Source: Caldilineaceae bacterium
Lineage (GTDB): Bacteria > Chloroflexota > Anaerolineae > Caldilineales > Caldilineaceae
Assembly: GCA_022824025.1 (NCBI GenBank)
Contig: JAJEBF010000052.1
Location: 1 to 64,000, forward strand
Length of the DNA stretch: 64,000 nucleotides
Reading direction: 5' to 3'
Positions 26,524-36,183 of the stretch are shown here, piece after piece; position 1 is the first letter of the stretch, and every line of letters starts with the position of its first letter. The notes under the pieces were generated by a model. The model made no database searches, was not told where the DNA came from, and saw only the letters and a program-made list of their open reading frames with translations. A program made the translations under genes and the position numbers.

Positions 26524-29500
26524 TCAGTGCGGCTGCCGGCCGTTCGACGCCAGCCATGGCCCCGTTTGGCCCCAGTGCCCGTCGATCTCTTTCTCACCGT
26601 CTCGCATCGCCAGCAGCAGGGCATCCTGATCGACCGGCAGGGCCAGGCAGCGAACGCCCACAGCGTTGTAGATGGCATTGGTGATCGCCGGGCTGATCGG
26701 GATCGAGCTGATCTCGCCCACGCCCTTGGCGCCGTAGGGCCCATCCGCGGTCGGATGCTCGACGATGTGGCTGTCCATCCGCGGCGTCATCTTGATGCCC
26801 GGCATCTTGTACTGCCCCAGACGCTCGGTCCAGGGAATGCCGTCCTCGACGATATAATTCTCGGTCAGCGCGTTGCCGATGCCCATCACGATTCCGCCCT
26901 CGATCTGTCCAAGCAGGCTCAGGGGATTGATCGCCCGGCCCACGTCATGGGCGGATATCACCCGCGCGACGGCTACCTCGCCGGTTTCGGTATCCACGCT
27001 CACCAGCGCGGCATGCACAGCGTACGAAAAGGCGAAGTGCATATCGCCGCCTGTCCCCAGCGGCTGCGTCTGCGGCGCCCAGTATTCATAGCGGATCTTC
27101 GGCAGCCGGTTCTCGGCCAGCAGGGCGTTGACCGCATCCGCGAAAGAGATGCTGCGCGTGGAACCCGGCAGAATCCCGCCCGCGCTGCCGTTCGCGCCGT
27201 TGGCCCCCGCCGCCGGCAGCTCCGCCACGTGCATCTGCGCCAGCCGCCTCTCGTCCACATAGGCCAGACCCTCATGGAAGGCGATGACATCAGGGTGTGT
27301 ATCGAACTTTTCAGCCAGGACATTCTGCATCTGCTCGCGCATGGCCCGCGCAGCAAGTCGGGCCGCGTTGCCGCTGACGTAGGTCTGGCGGCTGGCGGTG
27401 GAAGGGCCGCCGTCCGGCGTCAGGTCCGTGTCCATCACGGTCACATGCACCTTCTCGAAGGGGAGACCCAGCTCCTGCGCGGTGCAGGCCGCCAGCACGC
27501 CCACCAGATTCTGCCCCATCTCCGCGCTGCTGGTGCGGATCGCCGCGGTGCCGTCGGGAAAGACCTCCACTTCAGCCTCCGCCTTGTCCGGCGCGCCGCC
27601 CCCCAGGCCGGTATTCTTGTAGCCGGCTGCGATGCCCCAGGCGTAGCGCTTGCTGCCCACCTGAACCGGCGCCCATGGGTCCGATGACGGCAAACTCGAA
27701 TCAACCGCCTTCGCCCTCTTGATATCTTCCTCCACCAGGTCAAGACATTCGAGCAGCCCCACGCTCTCGCTCAGCTCCTGGCCGGTGGCCGTCTCCGCGC
27801 CGACGCGCATCACGTTCTTGCGCCGCAACGCCGCCGGGTCCATGCCCAGCTCCGCCGCCAGTATATCGAGATTGCTCTCCACCGCGAACGCCGACTGTGT
27901 CACGCCGAAACCGCGAAACGCGCCGCTGGGCGCGTTGTTCGTGTACATCGCGTAGCAGTCGATCCTGGCGTGGGGCATCACGTACGGGCCGGTGGCGTGC
28001 GTGGTGGCGCGGGTCATCACCTTCTCGCCCAGACTGGCATAGGCCCCGCTGTCCCCGTATAGTTCCGCCTCCACAGCGACCAGCGCGCCGTCCCGCTTCG
28101 CGCCTGTCTTGATGCGGATGATGGTGCTGTGACGCTTGGGGTGGAAGATCAGGCTCTCCTGCCGGGTATAGAGGATCTTGACCGGACGGCCCGTCACATG
28201 CGCCGCCAGCGCCGCGTGGATCTGTCCGGCGATGTCCTCCTTGCCGCCGAATCCTCCCCCCATCAATGTGCCGATGACGCGCACCTCTTCGTCGTCCAGG
28301 CCCAGGCTCTTGGCCACCTGCCGCCTGTCGCTGTATGGAATCTGGCTGCCCACGTAGACGGTCAGCTTGTCGCTCTCATGATCGGATTCCGCCTTCTCCT
28401 TGCTGGTGGAGGGAAGGCAGCCCTTGTAACCCGCCGGCACGGCCAGCGCGCACTCCGGCTCCAGGAAGGCGTGCTCGGTCATCGGCGTGCGGTAGGTGCG
28501 CTCGACAACGACATCCGACGCGGCGAACCCCTCCTCCACGTCGCCATGCCGCACCTTGATATGCTTGAGCAGGTTCCCGGTGGGCCGGTCCGGATGCAGC
28601 TGGGGCGCGTCCGGCTGCAGCGCCTCCCGCGGATCGGTGACCGACGGCAACGGATCGTACTCCACGCGGATCAGCGCCAGCGCCTGCTCGGCGAGCTCCG
28701 CCGTCTCCGCCGCCGCCAGCGCAATCGCGTCGCCCACATAGCGCGCCGGATACGCGCCGCCCGCGAAGACCGGCCAGTCGTTCTCAACCAGCCCGTGCCG
28801 CGGGTCGCCCGGCACGTCCGCGTGGGTCAGCACCGCGTGGACGCCCTCCAAAGCACGCGCCGCGTCCGCGTCAATCTCGCGAATCGCGGCGTGGGGGTGT
28901 TCGCTGCGCAGCGTCGCCCCAAACAGCATCCCGTCAAAAGTGTAGTCATCCGTGTAGAGCGCCGCCCCCGTCACCTTGTCAACCGCGTCCGGCCGCTGCA
29001 AGGGCTGACCGATCTGCGACAGCGGCTCCTTCACCGGCGGCAGCTCCGCATCCGGCATCGTCCCGGTGCGCATATACTCGCCCGCGGCCTTCACCGAGCT
29101 GATGATCGCCGCGTATCCGGTGCAGCGGCAATAGGTGTCCTTCAGACACTCCTTGATCTCCGCGTCCGTCGGGTCCGGGTTCTCGTCCAACAGCGTCTTG
29201 GCCTGCATGATGAAACCGGGTGTGCAGAAGCCGCACTGCGTCGCCCCGTGTTGGATGAATGCGGACTGAAGCGGATGCAGCTCGGGCGCGCCGCCATTTT
29301 GCGAGCCGGGCCCCGTTTGGGCCACGCCTTCGATCGTCAACACCTGCCCGCCCTGCGCCTTGAACGCCGGGTAGATGCAGGAGTCGACCGACTGACCGTC
29401 CACGATAACGGTGCAGCAGCCGCATTCGGCCTCATCGCAGCCGATCTTGGTGCCGGTCAGCCCCAGGTCGTAGCGCAAAACCTCGGCCAGATAGCGGCTG

Positions 29501-29556
29501 GGCGGTACATCGAGAGCATGCTCCCTGCCATTCACGGTCAGCGTGAGATGTGTCAC
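26524..29556 (-). CDS. Xanthine dehydrogenase-family molybdenum hydroxylase, fused iron-sulfur and molybdopterin subunits
   Basis: This 1010-residue protein joins two usually separate subunits. Residues 1-160 carry a plant-type [2Fe-2S] site (C40, C45, C48, C60; AECGCCTV) and a second cluster (QCGFCTPG near 112, YCRCTGY near 144). Residues about 190-1010 are the molybdopterin subunit with GGGFGGKE near 434, GAFRGFG near 545 and the catalytic glutamate of KGVGE near 947. The start is GTG 29556. With the FAD protein encoded upstream it should hydroxylate a purine or aldehyde-like substrate. The neighbouring YqeC domain suggests a selenium-containing active site. The substrate cannot be named. 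Confidence 0.92.
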   Translation of the reverse strand: MTHLTLTVNGREHALDVPPSRYLAEVLRYDLGLTGTKIGCDEAECGCCTVIVDGQSVDSCIYPAFKAQGGQVLTIEGVAQTGPGSQNGGAPELHPLQSAFIQHGATQCGFCTPGFIMQAKTLLDENPDPTDAEIKECLKDTYCRCTGYAAIISSVKAAGEYMRTGTMPDAELPPVKEPLSQIGQPLQRPDAVDKVTGAALYTDDYTFDGMLFGATLRSEHPHAAIREIDADAARALEGVHAVLTHADVPGDPRHGLVENDWPVFAGGAYPARYVGDAIALAAAETAELAEQALALIRVEYDPLPSVTDPREALQPDAPQLHPDRPTGNLLKHIKVRHGDVEEGFAASDVVVERTYRTPMTEHAFLEPECALAVPAGYKGCLPSTSKEKAESDHESDKLTVYVGSQIPYSDRRQVAKSLGLDDEEVRVIGTLMGGGFGGKEDIAGQIHAALAAHVTGRPVKILYTRQESLIFHPKRHSTIIRIKTGAKRDGALVAVEAELYGDSGAYASLGEKVMTRATTHATGPYVMPHARIDCYAMYTNNAPSGAFRGFGVTQSAFAVESNLDILAAELGMDPAALRRKNVMRVGAETATGQELSESVGLLECLDLVEEDIKRAKAVDSSLPSSDPWAPVQVGSKRYAWGIAAGYKNTGLGGGAPDKAEAEVEVFPDGTAAIRTSSAEMGQNLVGVLAACTAQELGLPFEKVHVTVMDTDLTPDGGPSTASRQTYVSGNAARLAARAMREQMQNVLAEKFDTHPDVIAFHEGLAYVDERRLAQMHVAELPAAGANGANGSAGGILPGSTRSISFADAVNALLAENRLPKIRYEYWAPQTQPLGTGGDMHFAFSYAVHAALVSVDTETGEVAVARVISAHDVGRAINPLSLLGQIEGGIVMGIGNALTENYIVEDGIPWTERLGQYKMPGIKMTPRMDSHIVEHPTADGPYGAKGVGEISSIPISPAITNAIYNAVGVRCLALPVDQDALLLAMRDGEKEIDGHWGQTGPWLASNGRQPH

Positions 29557-29641
29557 CTATGCGCTCCTGTCGGCGTGCACAATAATGCTTCGCGGCGGGA
29601 CGCTCTCGGGGTCGCAGGCCGCCAGCCGCCGCAAACTGCTC

Positions 29642-30445
29642 TTACAGGTGGTTCAGATACAACTGTGGATCGTTCAGAAATCCTCGCGTCACGCTCACGT
29701 GCTCCAAAGATTCCCACGGCACGGGCTGGGGGGGTGATTCGTCAAAGTTCAGGATTGTGGCGCCGGGGAAGGCCATCAGGATCGGCGAGTGTGTGGCGAT
29801 GATAAACTGGGCATCGCGCGCGACCATCTCTTTCAACAGGGCGAGCAGCCCCACCTGGCGCAGGGGCGAGAGCGGCGCTTCCGGTTCATCCAGCAGGTAG
29901 AGGCCGTTCGGCGCAAAGCGGGCCTGAAACAGGGCCAGAAATGCCTCGCCATGGGAGCGTGCGTCGAGTCCGTCTCCGTAGCTCTCCTCAATCGCGGCCA
30001 GCTGGCCGGAGTATGCCATCTTCGCCATGCCTTTGGCGAAGTCGGAACGGCCCTCGTACTCCGCGTCCACGTTGGCCATTTCCGCCTGTAGCTCCGCCTG
30101 CATCTGGGCGATGCGCTTGGCGAAGCCGAAGAAGTCCTCGGCCCGCAGGTAAAACCCCCGCCCCGTGCGCTTGGTCCAGCCCAGGCGCAGATATCTGGAA
30201 AGCTGCCGCACTGAGGCCAGAGATGGATCGTTGTCGGCCTCTTCCGCGCCCACGGTCGGCAGGCGCACAGAGGTGGCCAGCGCTTCGAGAAAGGTGGATT
30301 TTCCGCTCCCGTTTTCGCCGACGAGAAAGGTCACCGAACTCTCAAAGCGTATCTTCTCCAGCCGCGCGATGACCGGCACATTGTATGGAAATATCCCTTC
30401 CTGGGGGAAAGAGGGACCCTTCTCAATCGAGGTGAGGTGGATCAT
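29642..30445 (-). CDS. AAA/ABC-type ATPase of the RecF/SMC-like class
   Basis: This 267-residue protein has Walker A (FLVGENGSGKSTFLEALA near 40-57), a helical insertion rich in Glu and Ala (about 110-155), an ABC-type Walker B (LYLLDEPEAPLSPLRQVGLL near 200) and a switch His in IIATHSPILMAF. It lacks transporter-specific features and resembles the small stand-alone ATP-binding cassette proteins often found next to varied genes. It sits between the FAD-subunit gene and the iron-sulfur/molybdopterin subunit gene on the same strand. Its role there, or whether it is only a passenger, is unknown. Confidence 0.8.
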   Translation of the reverse strand: MIHLTSIEKGPSFPQEGIFPYNVPVIARLEKIRFESSVTFLVGENGSGKSTFLEALATSVRLPTVGAEEADNDPSLASVRQLSRYLRLGWTKRTGRGFYLRAEDFFGFAKRIAQMQAELQAEMANVDAEYEGRSDFAKGMAKMAYSGQLAAIEESYGDGLDARSHGEAFLALFQARFAPNGLYLLDEPEAPLSPLRQVGLLALLKEMVARDAQFIIATHSPILMAFPGATILNFDESPPQPVPWESLEHVSVTRGFLNDPQLYLNHL

Positions 30446-30504
30446 GGCCCACGCGCTCTCGCGTCATTGCAAAAATAGGGGCGAACGCTCGACAGCTGCC
30501 CTGG

Positions 30505-31428
30505 CTAGGCGCCCGCCGGCCCTGCCGGAGCCTCATTCATGCGCGCCCGCTCCACGGACGTGTGCAGCACGCGCCGCAGCAGCACGCCGATCATCTCATG
30601 ACGATACGCCTGCGACGCGCGGTACTTGCTCGACCGCAAACTGGCCTGCGCCTGGGCCGCGGCAATGGCATCCTCCACGGCGGCGGCGTCAAATGCCTTG
30701 GCCGAAGTCAAGGCCTCTTCCGCGCTGGTCGCGCGAAAAGGGGTCGGCCCCGCGGGACCGATCGCAATGACGGCATCCTCCACCCGGCGCAGCGCTGCAT
30801 CCAATCGCACCCTGGCGGCGATGCCCAGCACCGGCAGCGCGACGCCCTGCGGCCGCATGATGCGGTCAAAGGCGTTGCCCGCCCGCGCCTGGGTCGGCCG
30901 GAAGCGGAACGCGTGCAGCATCTGGTCGGGTGCCAGGCGGTTTCGGCCGGGGCCGGCAAAGATGGAGAGCAACGGCTGCCACGTATGGCGAGCGCCCCGC
31001 GCGCTGTGCGCGGCGACCTCGACTTCCGCTTCCAGCGCCAGCAGCCCGATCGTGCCGTCTGCGGCCGGCAGCGCGTGCGCCACATTCCCGCCCAGCGTCG
31101 CCACATTGCGCACCTGCGGCCCGCCGATTACGCCGCAGCTCTCGGTCAGGCATCTCGCATGGGCGCGCAACAGCGGGCTGCTTTCAATCTGCGTATGGGT
31201 GATCCCTGCGCCCAGAACGATCCAGTCGTCCTCCTGCGCGATGCGGTCGATGCCGGTGATCCTGGTCACATCCACCAGCGCCTCAGGCGCGGCCGCCTGA
31301 TTCGCCTCCATATCGAGAATCAGGTCGGTGCCGCCGGCGATGATGCGGGCCTTGTCTCTGTGCTCATGCAGCAGAGAGAGCGCCTCAGAAACCGTCGCCG
31401 GCGTATGGTAGGCTCGCCACCGTGCCAT
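30505..31428 (-). CDS. FAD-binding subunit of a molybdenum hydroxylase
   Basis: From ATG 31428 (MARWRAYHTPATVSEALSLL) the protein has 307 residues with the FAD-binding features of the CoxM/XdhB family: AGGTDLILDME near 34, IGGPQVRNVATLGGNVAHAL near 103-122, then a C-terminal CO-dehydrogenase flavoprotein domain. The frame extends further upstream without family similarity, so the internal ATG was chosen. It passes electrons from the iron-sulfur clusters to an acceptor. It is the first gene of the hydroxylase cluster. Confidence 0.9.
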   Translation of the reverse strand: MARWRAYHTPATVSEALSLLHEHRDKARIIAGGTDLILDMEANQAAAPEALVDVTRITGIDRIAQEDDWIVLGAGITHTQIESSPLLRAHARCLTESCGVIGGPQVRNVATLGGNVAHALPAADGTIGLLALEAEVEVAAHSARGARHTWQPLLSIFAGPGRNRLAPDQMLHAFRFRPTQARAGNAFDRIMRPQGVALPVLGIAARVRLDAALRRVEDAVIAIGPAGPTPFRATSAEEALTSAKAFDAAAVEDAIAAAQAQASLRSSKYRASQAYRHEMIGVLLRRVLHTSVERARMNEAPAGPAGA

Positions 31429-31707
31429 TGTGCAAATCCTGGTCAAAGTAGAGAAAAAATATGCCGCAGTATAGCACAGGAGCCCTCCTGCTGGAAAAGC
31501 GCCCCCCCCGCCGCCTCCCTGCCCCGCCGCCAACTGACCGCTGTAGCACTGTTGCCGTTATCCATTGGTAACCCAATACGCACCCGTCCTGGACTGCACC
31601 CCTAAATTTTATCTACTTGACAACACGAGACTGCCCAAATAAAATCATATATGCTTAAACTTCGGACAGGTCTGGTTCCGTGTTTACAACCCCAAAGGAG
31701 AGTAAAA

Positions 31708-33708
31708 ATGAAACCACAGCTGCGTTATTTTGCGCTTGCTGCCATCTTCATCCTGCTGCTTCCCATGATCGCCGCCTGCGGCGGGGGAGCGCCGGCAGCG
31801 GAAGGAGAGGCCGTCGAGGCAGCCGAGCCTGAAACAGCGGCAGAGGCCGAAAGTACGGAGGCGGAGGTTGCTTCGACCTACAACGAAGCCCCCATGCTGG
31901 CCGAAATGGTCGCCAACGGAGAGTTGCCGCCGGTGGATGAGCGGCTTCCGGCAGAGCCGCAGGTGATTGAACCGGAGGACCGGATTGGCACTTACGGAGG
32001 CACCCTCCGTTTCGGAGAGGTCAACCCAATCAACCTCTGGAGCTTCGCTACCTTGCGAATGAATGGGCTTTTCCGCTATGACTTCAGCAACACCCAGGTC
32101 TTCATGGATATCGCCAAAAGCTTCAGTTTCTCCGACGACTACACGACCCTGACCATCGAACTGCGTGAGGGCCATAAGTGGTCAGATGGCGAACCGTTTA
32201 CGACGGACGACATCATGTTTGCCTGGGAAGATGTCGCGCTCAACGAAGATCTCTCCCCTGCAGGGCCGAGGTCGATCTGGCGCGCCGGAGGTGAGCCTGC
32301 CGTCTTCACCAAGATCAGTGACACCGTGGTTGAAATCAGCTTCAGTGTGCCGTACCCGATCATCATGAACTATCTGGGTCGCACGGGCGTGGCCACCGAC
32401 AACAACGTCATCATGCCCAAGCACTGGCTGAAGCAGTGGCACATCGACTACAACCCCGATGCGCAAAAGCTGGCCGAGGAAGAGGGATTTGAAACGTGGA
32501 TGCAAGCCTTCAACTTCCACAACAGACCTCCCAACAACTTCCGGATCGACGGTCCTACTCTCTGGGCCTGGAAGAACGAAACGCTCACCAGCGACCGCGC
32601 CATCGTTGTGCGCAATCCCTACTTCCACCAGGTGGACTCCGCCGGCAACCAGTTGCCCTATATTGATCGCATCGAAGCCGTAATTACCGGCGATAAGGAA
32701 GTGCAGACACTCAAGGCAAGCGCCGGCGAGTTCGACTTCGAGACCTACTACATCGACATGAAGGATATGCCCGTCTTCCAACAAGGCGCCGAGCAGGGGA
32801 ACTACCGCGTCGAGTTCGCGCAGAACCTCTTCTCCGCCGAGTTGGGTCTGATGCCAAATCGCACGGTCAAAGACCCGGTTCTGAGGGAGCTGTTCAACAA
32901 CAAGGACTTCCGCATCGCCCTATCGATCAGCATCGACCGCGAGAGCATGAATGATACCCTCTTCTTCGGTCTGGGCAGACCCTTCCCGGCCACCGTCAAT
33001 CCGGGTCTGAGCTTCTTCAAGGAGGAATGGGCCACGACCCACGCCGAGTACGATCCGGAGCGGGCCAACGCGCTTCTCGATTCAGTCGGTCTGACTGAGC
33101 GGGACAGCGATGGCTACCGTCTGCGGCCCGACGGCGAAGGCCGGCTGAGCATGCTCATCCACGTCGGCGTATCGGAAGGCCCCAAGATTGCCATGGCTGA
33201 ACTGGTCCGGGATGACTGGGCCGAGGTCGGGCTTGAGGCAATTGTCGAGAATCTGGGTGAGCAGGGCGGTCTGTTCTCGCAACGGTTAGCAACCAATGAT
33301 CTGCAGATTCCGACCTGGCATCTGGACAGAAACGCGCTGTTCGGTCGCTCCCTGGGCAGCAATTACGCTGTCGACCAGACCTCCTTCTGGACCGGAACGT
33401 GGAAGGACTGGTTCCGGACCAATGGCGAGGAGGGCGTGGAGCCGCCGGAAGAGATCAAGCGGCAGAGAGAGATCTTCGATCAGTACAAACTGACCGCGGT
33501 CGGCACCGAAGAGTTCGACAGGCTTGGCGCGGAGTACTATCAGTACTTCACCAGCGAAATCCCGATGATCGGCACCATCGGCTTCACGCCGCGACCAGTC
33601 ATCATCAGTAACCGCCTCCACAATGTGCCAACGGAGGGCGCCGCCTGGATCTCGGACAACAACTTCTATGCCCCGTTCATGCCTTCACAGTGGTTTATTG
33701 AAGAGTAA
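31708..33708 (+). CDS. ABC transporter substrate-binding lipoprotein, peptide/nickel class (SBP_bac_5)
   Basis: The start is ATG 31708, after AAAGGAGAGTAAAA. A lipoprotein signal is clear: hydrophobic core LAAIFILLLP then lipobox IAAC with Cys24. An acidic Ala/Glu linker (about 28-55) follows, then a family 5 solute-binding domain with typical segments EDRIGTYGGTLRFGEV, FRYDFSNTQVFMDIAKSF and LREGHKWSDGEPFTTDDIMF. The 666-residue length is on the long side. It should deliver an oligopeptide, glycoside or similar solute to the permease pair encoded downstream. A strong hairpin follows, separating it from the rest of the cluster. Confidence 0.9.
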   Translation: MKPQLRYFALAAIFILLLPMIAACGGGAPAAEGEAVEAAEPETAAEAESTEAEVASTYNEAPMLAEMVANGELPPVDERLPAEPQVIEPEDRIGTYGGTLRFGEVNPINLWSFATLRMNGLFRYDFSNTQVFMDIAKSFSFSDDYTTLTIELREGHKWSDGEPFTTDDIMFAWEDVALNEDLSPAGPRSIWRAGGEPAVFTKISDTVVEISFSVPYPIIMNYLGRTGVATDNNVIMPKHWLKQWHIDYNPDAQKLAEEEGFETWMQAFNFHNRPPNNFRIDGPTLWAWKNETLTSDRAIVVRNPYFHQVDSAGNQLPYIDRIEAVITGDKEVQTLKASAGEFDFETYYIDMKDMPVFQQGAEQGNYRVEFAQNLFSAELGLMPNRTVKDPVLRELFNNKDFRIALSISIDRESMNDTLFFGLGRPFPATVNPGLSFFKEEWATTHAEYDPERANALLDSVGLTERDSDGYRLRPDGEGRLSMLIHVGVSEGPKIAMAELVRDDWAEVGLEAIVENLGEQGGLFSQRLATNDLQIPTWHLDRNALFGRSLGSNYAVDQTSFWTGTWKDWFRTNGEEGVEPPEEIKRQREIFDQYKLTAVGTEEFDRLGAEYYQYFTSEIPMIGTIGFTPRPVIISNRLHNVPTEGAAWISDNNFYAPFMPSQWFIEE

Positions 33709-33731
33709 GGGGATATCTGGCCGAGCTTTGC

Positions 33732-33768
33732 AACACCCTGTATTCGCTTCTGGCGAATACAGGGTGTT
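33732..33768 (+). terminator. Perfect 16-bp hairpin after the binding-protein gene
   Basis: AACACCCTGTATTCGC pairs perfectly with GCGAATACAGGGTGTT around a TTCTG loop, 23 bases after the stop. The T-run is weak, so it may act as a partial terminator or a 3'-end stabiliser that keeps the binding protein in excess over the permease. The rest of the gap (33769-34107) shows no gene I can support. Confidence 0.65.
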
Positions 33769-34107
33769 ATCACCGTTCGTCTGACCAACCGGGGAATCGC
33801 TCCGATAACAGGATGGGAAACCGCCCTTTTCAAATCTGCCACACTCCGTTAGTATTCGATTCCAGCCAGGAAAACGATCAGAGAGCTGCCGCGAACTGAT
33901 TCGTCTGCGACTGTGAGGGCCTGCCGCGCAGATGGTGGGAGAACGTGTACCTGCTCCAGCTCGATGCGCGCGACGGCCGTGCCCACCGGACAGCCTTACG
34001 CGACAGCGCGCCAAGTCCGTCAGCCTGTTTCGCCGTTTCACTTCCATCAGAAGTCAAAGAAAGGAGAGGCCGGGATCGCCCTTTAACCTTCCCGCGCCGA
34101 TTTCATA

Positions 34108-35190
34108 ATGGCTCAACCATACAAAGAGGTGGCAAAGCCGGTGCGTCTGGGTCTGATTGGTTGCGGCGGCATTGTGCGTATCAACCATGTTTCCGTATAT
34201 CTTGCCCTGCCGGACTCCGTTGACGTCGTCGCGGTGGCCGATCCGGTACCCGACAACCTTGAGCATGTCGGCAATACGCTTGAGGTGCCGCCGGCGCAGA
34301 GATATGCCGACTATCGCGACATGCTGGCCAGGGCCGAAATCGACGCGGTATCGATCGCCACGCCCCATTCCATGCACGCCGAACACGCCATCCAGGCCGC
34401 CGAGGCCGGCGTAGCCGTCATCTCTGAAAAACCGATGGCTACCTCCCTGGAGGAAGCTGATGCGATACTGGAGGCGGTCAACCGCAACGGCGTACCCTAT
34501 GCCATCATGCACAACCTGCTATTCTCCCTGCCCATGCAGGAAGCGCTGAGCCAGCTGCGGACGGGAAAAGTCGGCAAACCGATTCTTGGCCGCGGGCAGT
34601 GCATGGGTATGAAACCGGCTGACTTTGGCGGCGATCATAACAATCCCGCGATGGCCTGGCGCGCCCAGAAGGCGGTTGGCGGCGGCTGTATCATCGATAC
34701 CGCCTATCATGAGATCTACTCGGTCGAGGCGCTGATGGGTTCTCCGGTCAAGTACGTCGAAGCCAGGGTGAAGACGATGCATTTTAATATCGACGTCGAT
34801 GATCTCGCCATCCTGCTGTTCGAACATGAGGACGGGGCCGTGTCCACGGTGTCGGCATCGTGGTGTTCGCCGGCGATCACCCCTGAACGGGGGCGCTGGT
34901 GCGAAGTGCACACGACCGATGGCTCGATTCGGGTCTATCATCGCGACGAGGAGCCGTTCTGGCAATACACCGGCGAGGAGGACGGCTGGAGCAATTTGGA
35001 GATACCCGAGCCGGCAGTGAAAGAGAACCCGGGCGTCGGCGGCCACTTTGGATGTTACGCCGCGACATTCGAGGCGCTCGCCAGCGGATCGGAGATGCCG
35101 GTAAACGGCGAAGCGGCGCGGCATAATCTGGCCATCATCGAGGCGGCGCGGCGGGCAACCGGCGAACGACGCGCGATAGGAGTTGAGTGA
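34108..35190 (+). CDS. Gfo/Idh/MocA-family oxidoreductase
   Basis: This 360-residue protein has a Rossmann start (VRLGLIGCGGIVRINHVSVY near 12-31), the family motif VISEKPMATSLEEADAIL near 108 with the EKP lysine, and a C-terminal alpha/beta domain containing GGGCIIDTAYHEIYSVEALM with the catalytic-type aspartate and histidine. These enzymes oxidise or reduce sugars, inositols or related polyols with NAD(P). It lies in a transporter operon and overlaps the next gene. The substrate is unknown. Confidence 0.9.
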   Translation: MAQPYKEVAKPVRLGLIGCGGIVRINHVSVYLALPDSVDVVAVADPVPDNLEHVGNTLEVPPAQRYADYRDMLARAEIDAVSIATPHSMHAEHAIQAAEAGVAVISEKPMATSLEEADAILEAVNRNGVPYAIMHNLLFSLPMQEALSQLRTGKVGKPILGRGQCMGMKPADFGGDHNNPAMAWRAQKAVGGGCIIDTAYHEIYSVEALMGSPVKYVEARVKTMHFNIDVDDLAILLFEHEDGAVSTVSASWCSPAITPERGRWCEVHTTDGSIRVYHRDEEPFWQYTGEEDGWSNLEIPEPAVKENPGVGGHFGCYAATFEALASGSEMPVNGEAARHNLAIIEAARRATGERRAIGVE

Positions 35191-36035
35191 ACATGCGACT
35201 CTACATTGATGTACACTGTCATATCGGGACGACCATTACCTACGACCCTGCAGTTGGCCAGACCACCGGTCGCTGCCTGGCCCGCATGGCTTCGGCGGGT
35301 GTTGTCGCGGCGGTCATCGGGCCGACCGCAGTCGGCTCGTCACAGATCCGGGGAATACTGGACACGAAGGACCAGAACGGAATCATCGTGAGAGCCTGCC
35401 GCCAGTTGCCTGATCGGTTTCCCATCGGCCTGGCTCTGATTGAGCTGCGCCACGGCCAAGTCGGGGCGGACGCTTTGGAAGAGACGCTGGTTGATGGCGG
35501 TCTCCAGGGCATCATGTGGCACCCTTCCGGGATGACCTTCGAAAGACAGCTCTATCCCTTTCTCGAAGTCGCGTCACTCAAAGGCGGGCTCTGCCTTCTG
35601 CATGAAAGCCCGGAGAGGACTGCGGCCTATGCACAGCGGTTTCCCAACCTTGTCTTCATCGTCCATGCCGGGGTAGAAGAGGAATTTGCGTCCTGCAAGC
35701 AGCTGGACAACGTCTGGTTTGAGGTCGTGCAAAGACCCAAAGGCTCCAAATCCGATTGGGACCTGCCGCAACTGATCAACGAGCTCGGCAGTGAGCGGAT
35801 TCTCTTTGGCAGCGACCTGCCTTACTACGATTTTCGGATCCTCCAGGCACAGTTGGAGGCCGCCGATATTGACGAGACAACGCGCGATCGGATCGCCTTC
35901 CAAAACGCGGTGACACTTATTCAGAGTTTTCGCCCAGACTGGGAACCGCCCGGCGAAGCGCCTGCCGCCCCGCAGAACTATACGCACGAAGAAATCTGGG
36001 CTCCCAAGGAGGCTGGCAGCGAAAGGCTGCTCTAA
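35187..36035 (+). CDS. Amidohydrolase-family (TIM-barrel) metal-dependent hydrolase
   Basis: The protein starts at GTG 35187, overlapping the previous stop, or more likely at ATG 35193 (MRLYIDVHCHIG). It carries the amidohydrolase_2 signature DVHCHIG at the N terminus, GIMWHPSGM near 110, a VFIVHAG segment near 155 and a C-terminal FGSDLPYYDFRI motif with the metal-binding Asp. The length (about 280) fits the family. It probably works with the two oxidoreductases on the imported substrate. Confidence 0.88.
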   Translation: MNMRLYIDVHCHIGTTITYDPAVGQTTGRCLARMASAGVVAAVIGPTAVGSSQIRGILDTKDQNGIIVRACRQLPDRFPIGLALIELRHGQVGADALEETLVDGGLQGIMWHPSGMTFERQLYPFLEVASLKGGLCLLHESPERTAAYAQRFPNLVFIVHAGVEEEFASCKQLDNVWFEVVQRPKGSKSDWDLPQLINELGSERILFGSDLPYYDFRILQAQLEAADIDETTRDRIAFQNAVTLIQSFRPDWEPPGEAPAAPQNYTHEEIWAPKEAGSERLL

Positions 36036-36183
36036 AGGCTGGTCCAGGGGCTGAGGAACGGCTCGCCCTCAGCCTTCCTGCTTCATCGAGTGAAATCAGC
36101 ATGAATGTCGAAATTGCCAATTGGCATGCGCTTCGTCGAAAACGGCCAGGAAAAGCGCTTCACACATTAGAGAGGAAGCCGCA

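Noticed and set aside
25108..27687. Very long open frame on the plus strand opposite the molybdenum hydroxylase cluster
   Set aside because: It is rich in Arg and Pro with no family motif, and the minus strand in the same place encodes clear YqeC-MocA and hydroxylase domains; it is an artefact of high GC content.
28129..29802. Plus-strand open frame of over 500 codons
   Set aside because: It lies opposite the iron-sulfur/molybdopterin subunit, whose cysteine and FGGKE motifs are unmistakable.
33892..34050. Plus-strand stretch reading CDCEGLPRRWWENVYLLQLD in the gap after the binding-protein gene
   Set aside because: It looks slightly protein-like but has no start, no clear family and stops soon; at most a relic.
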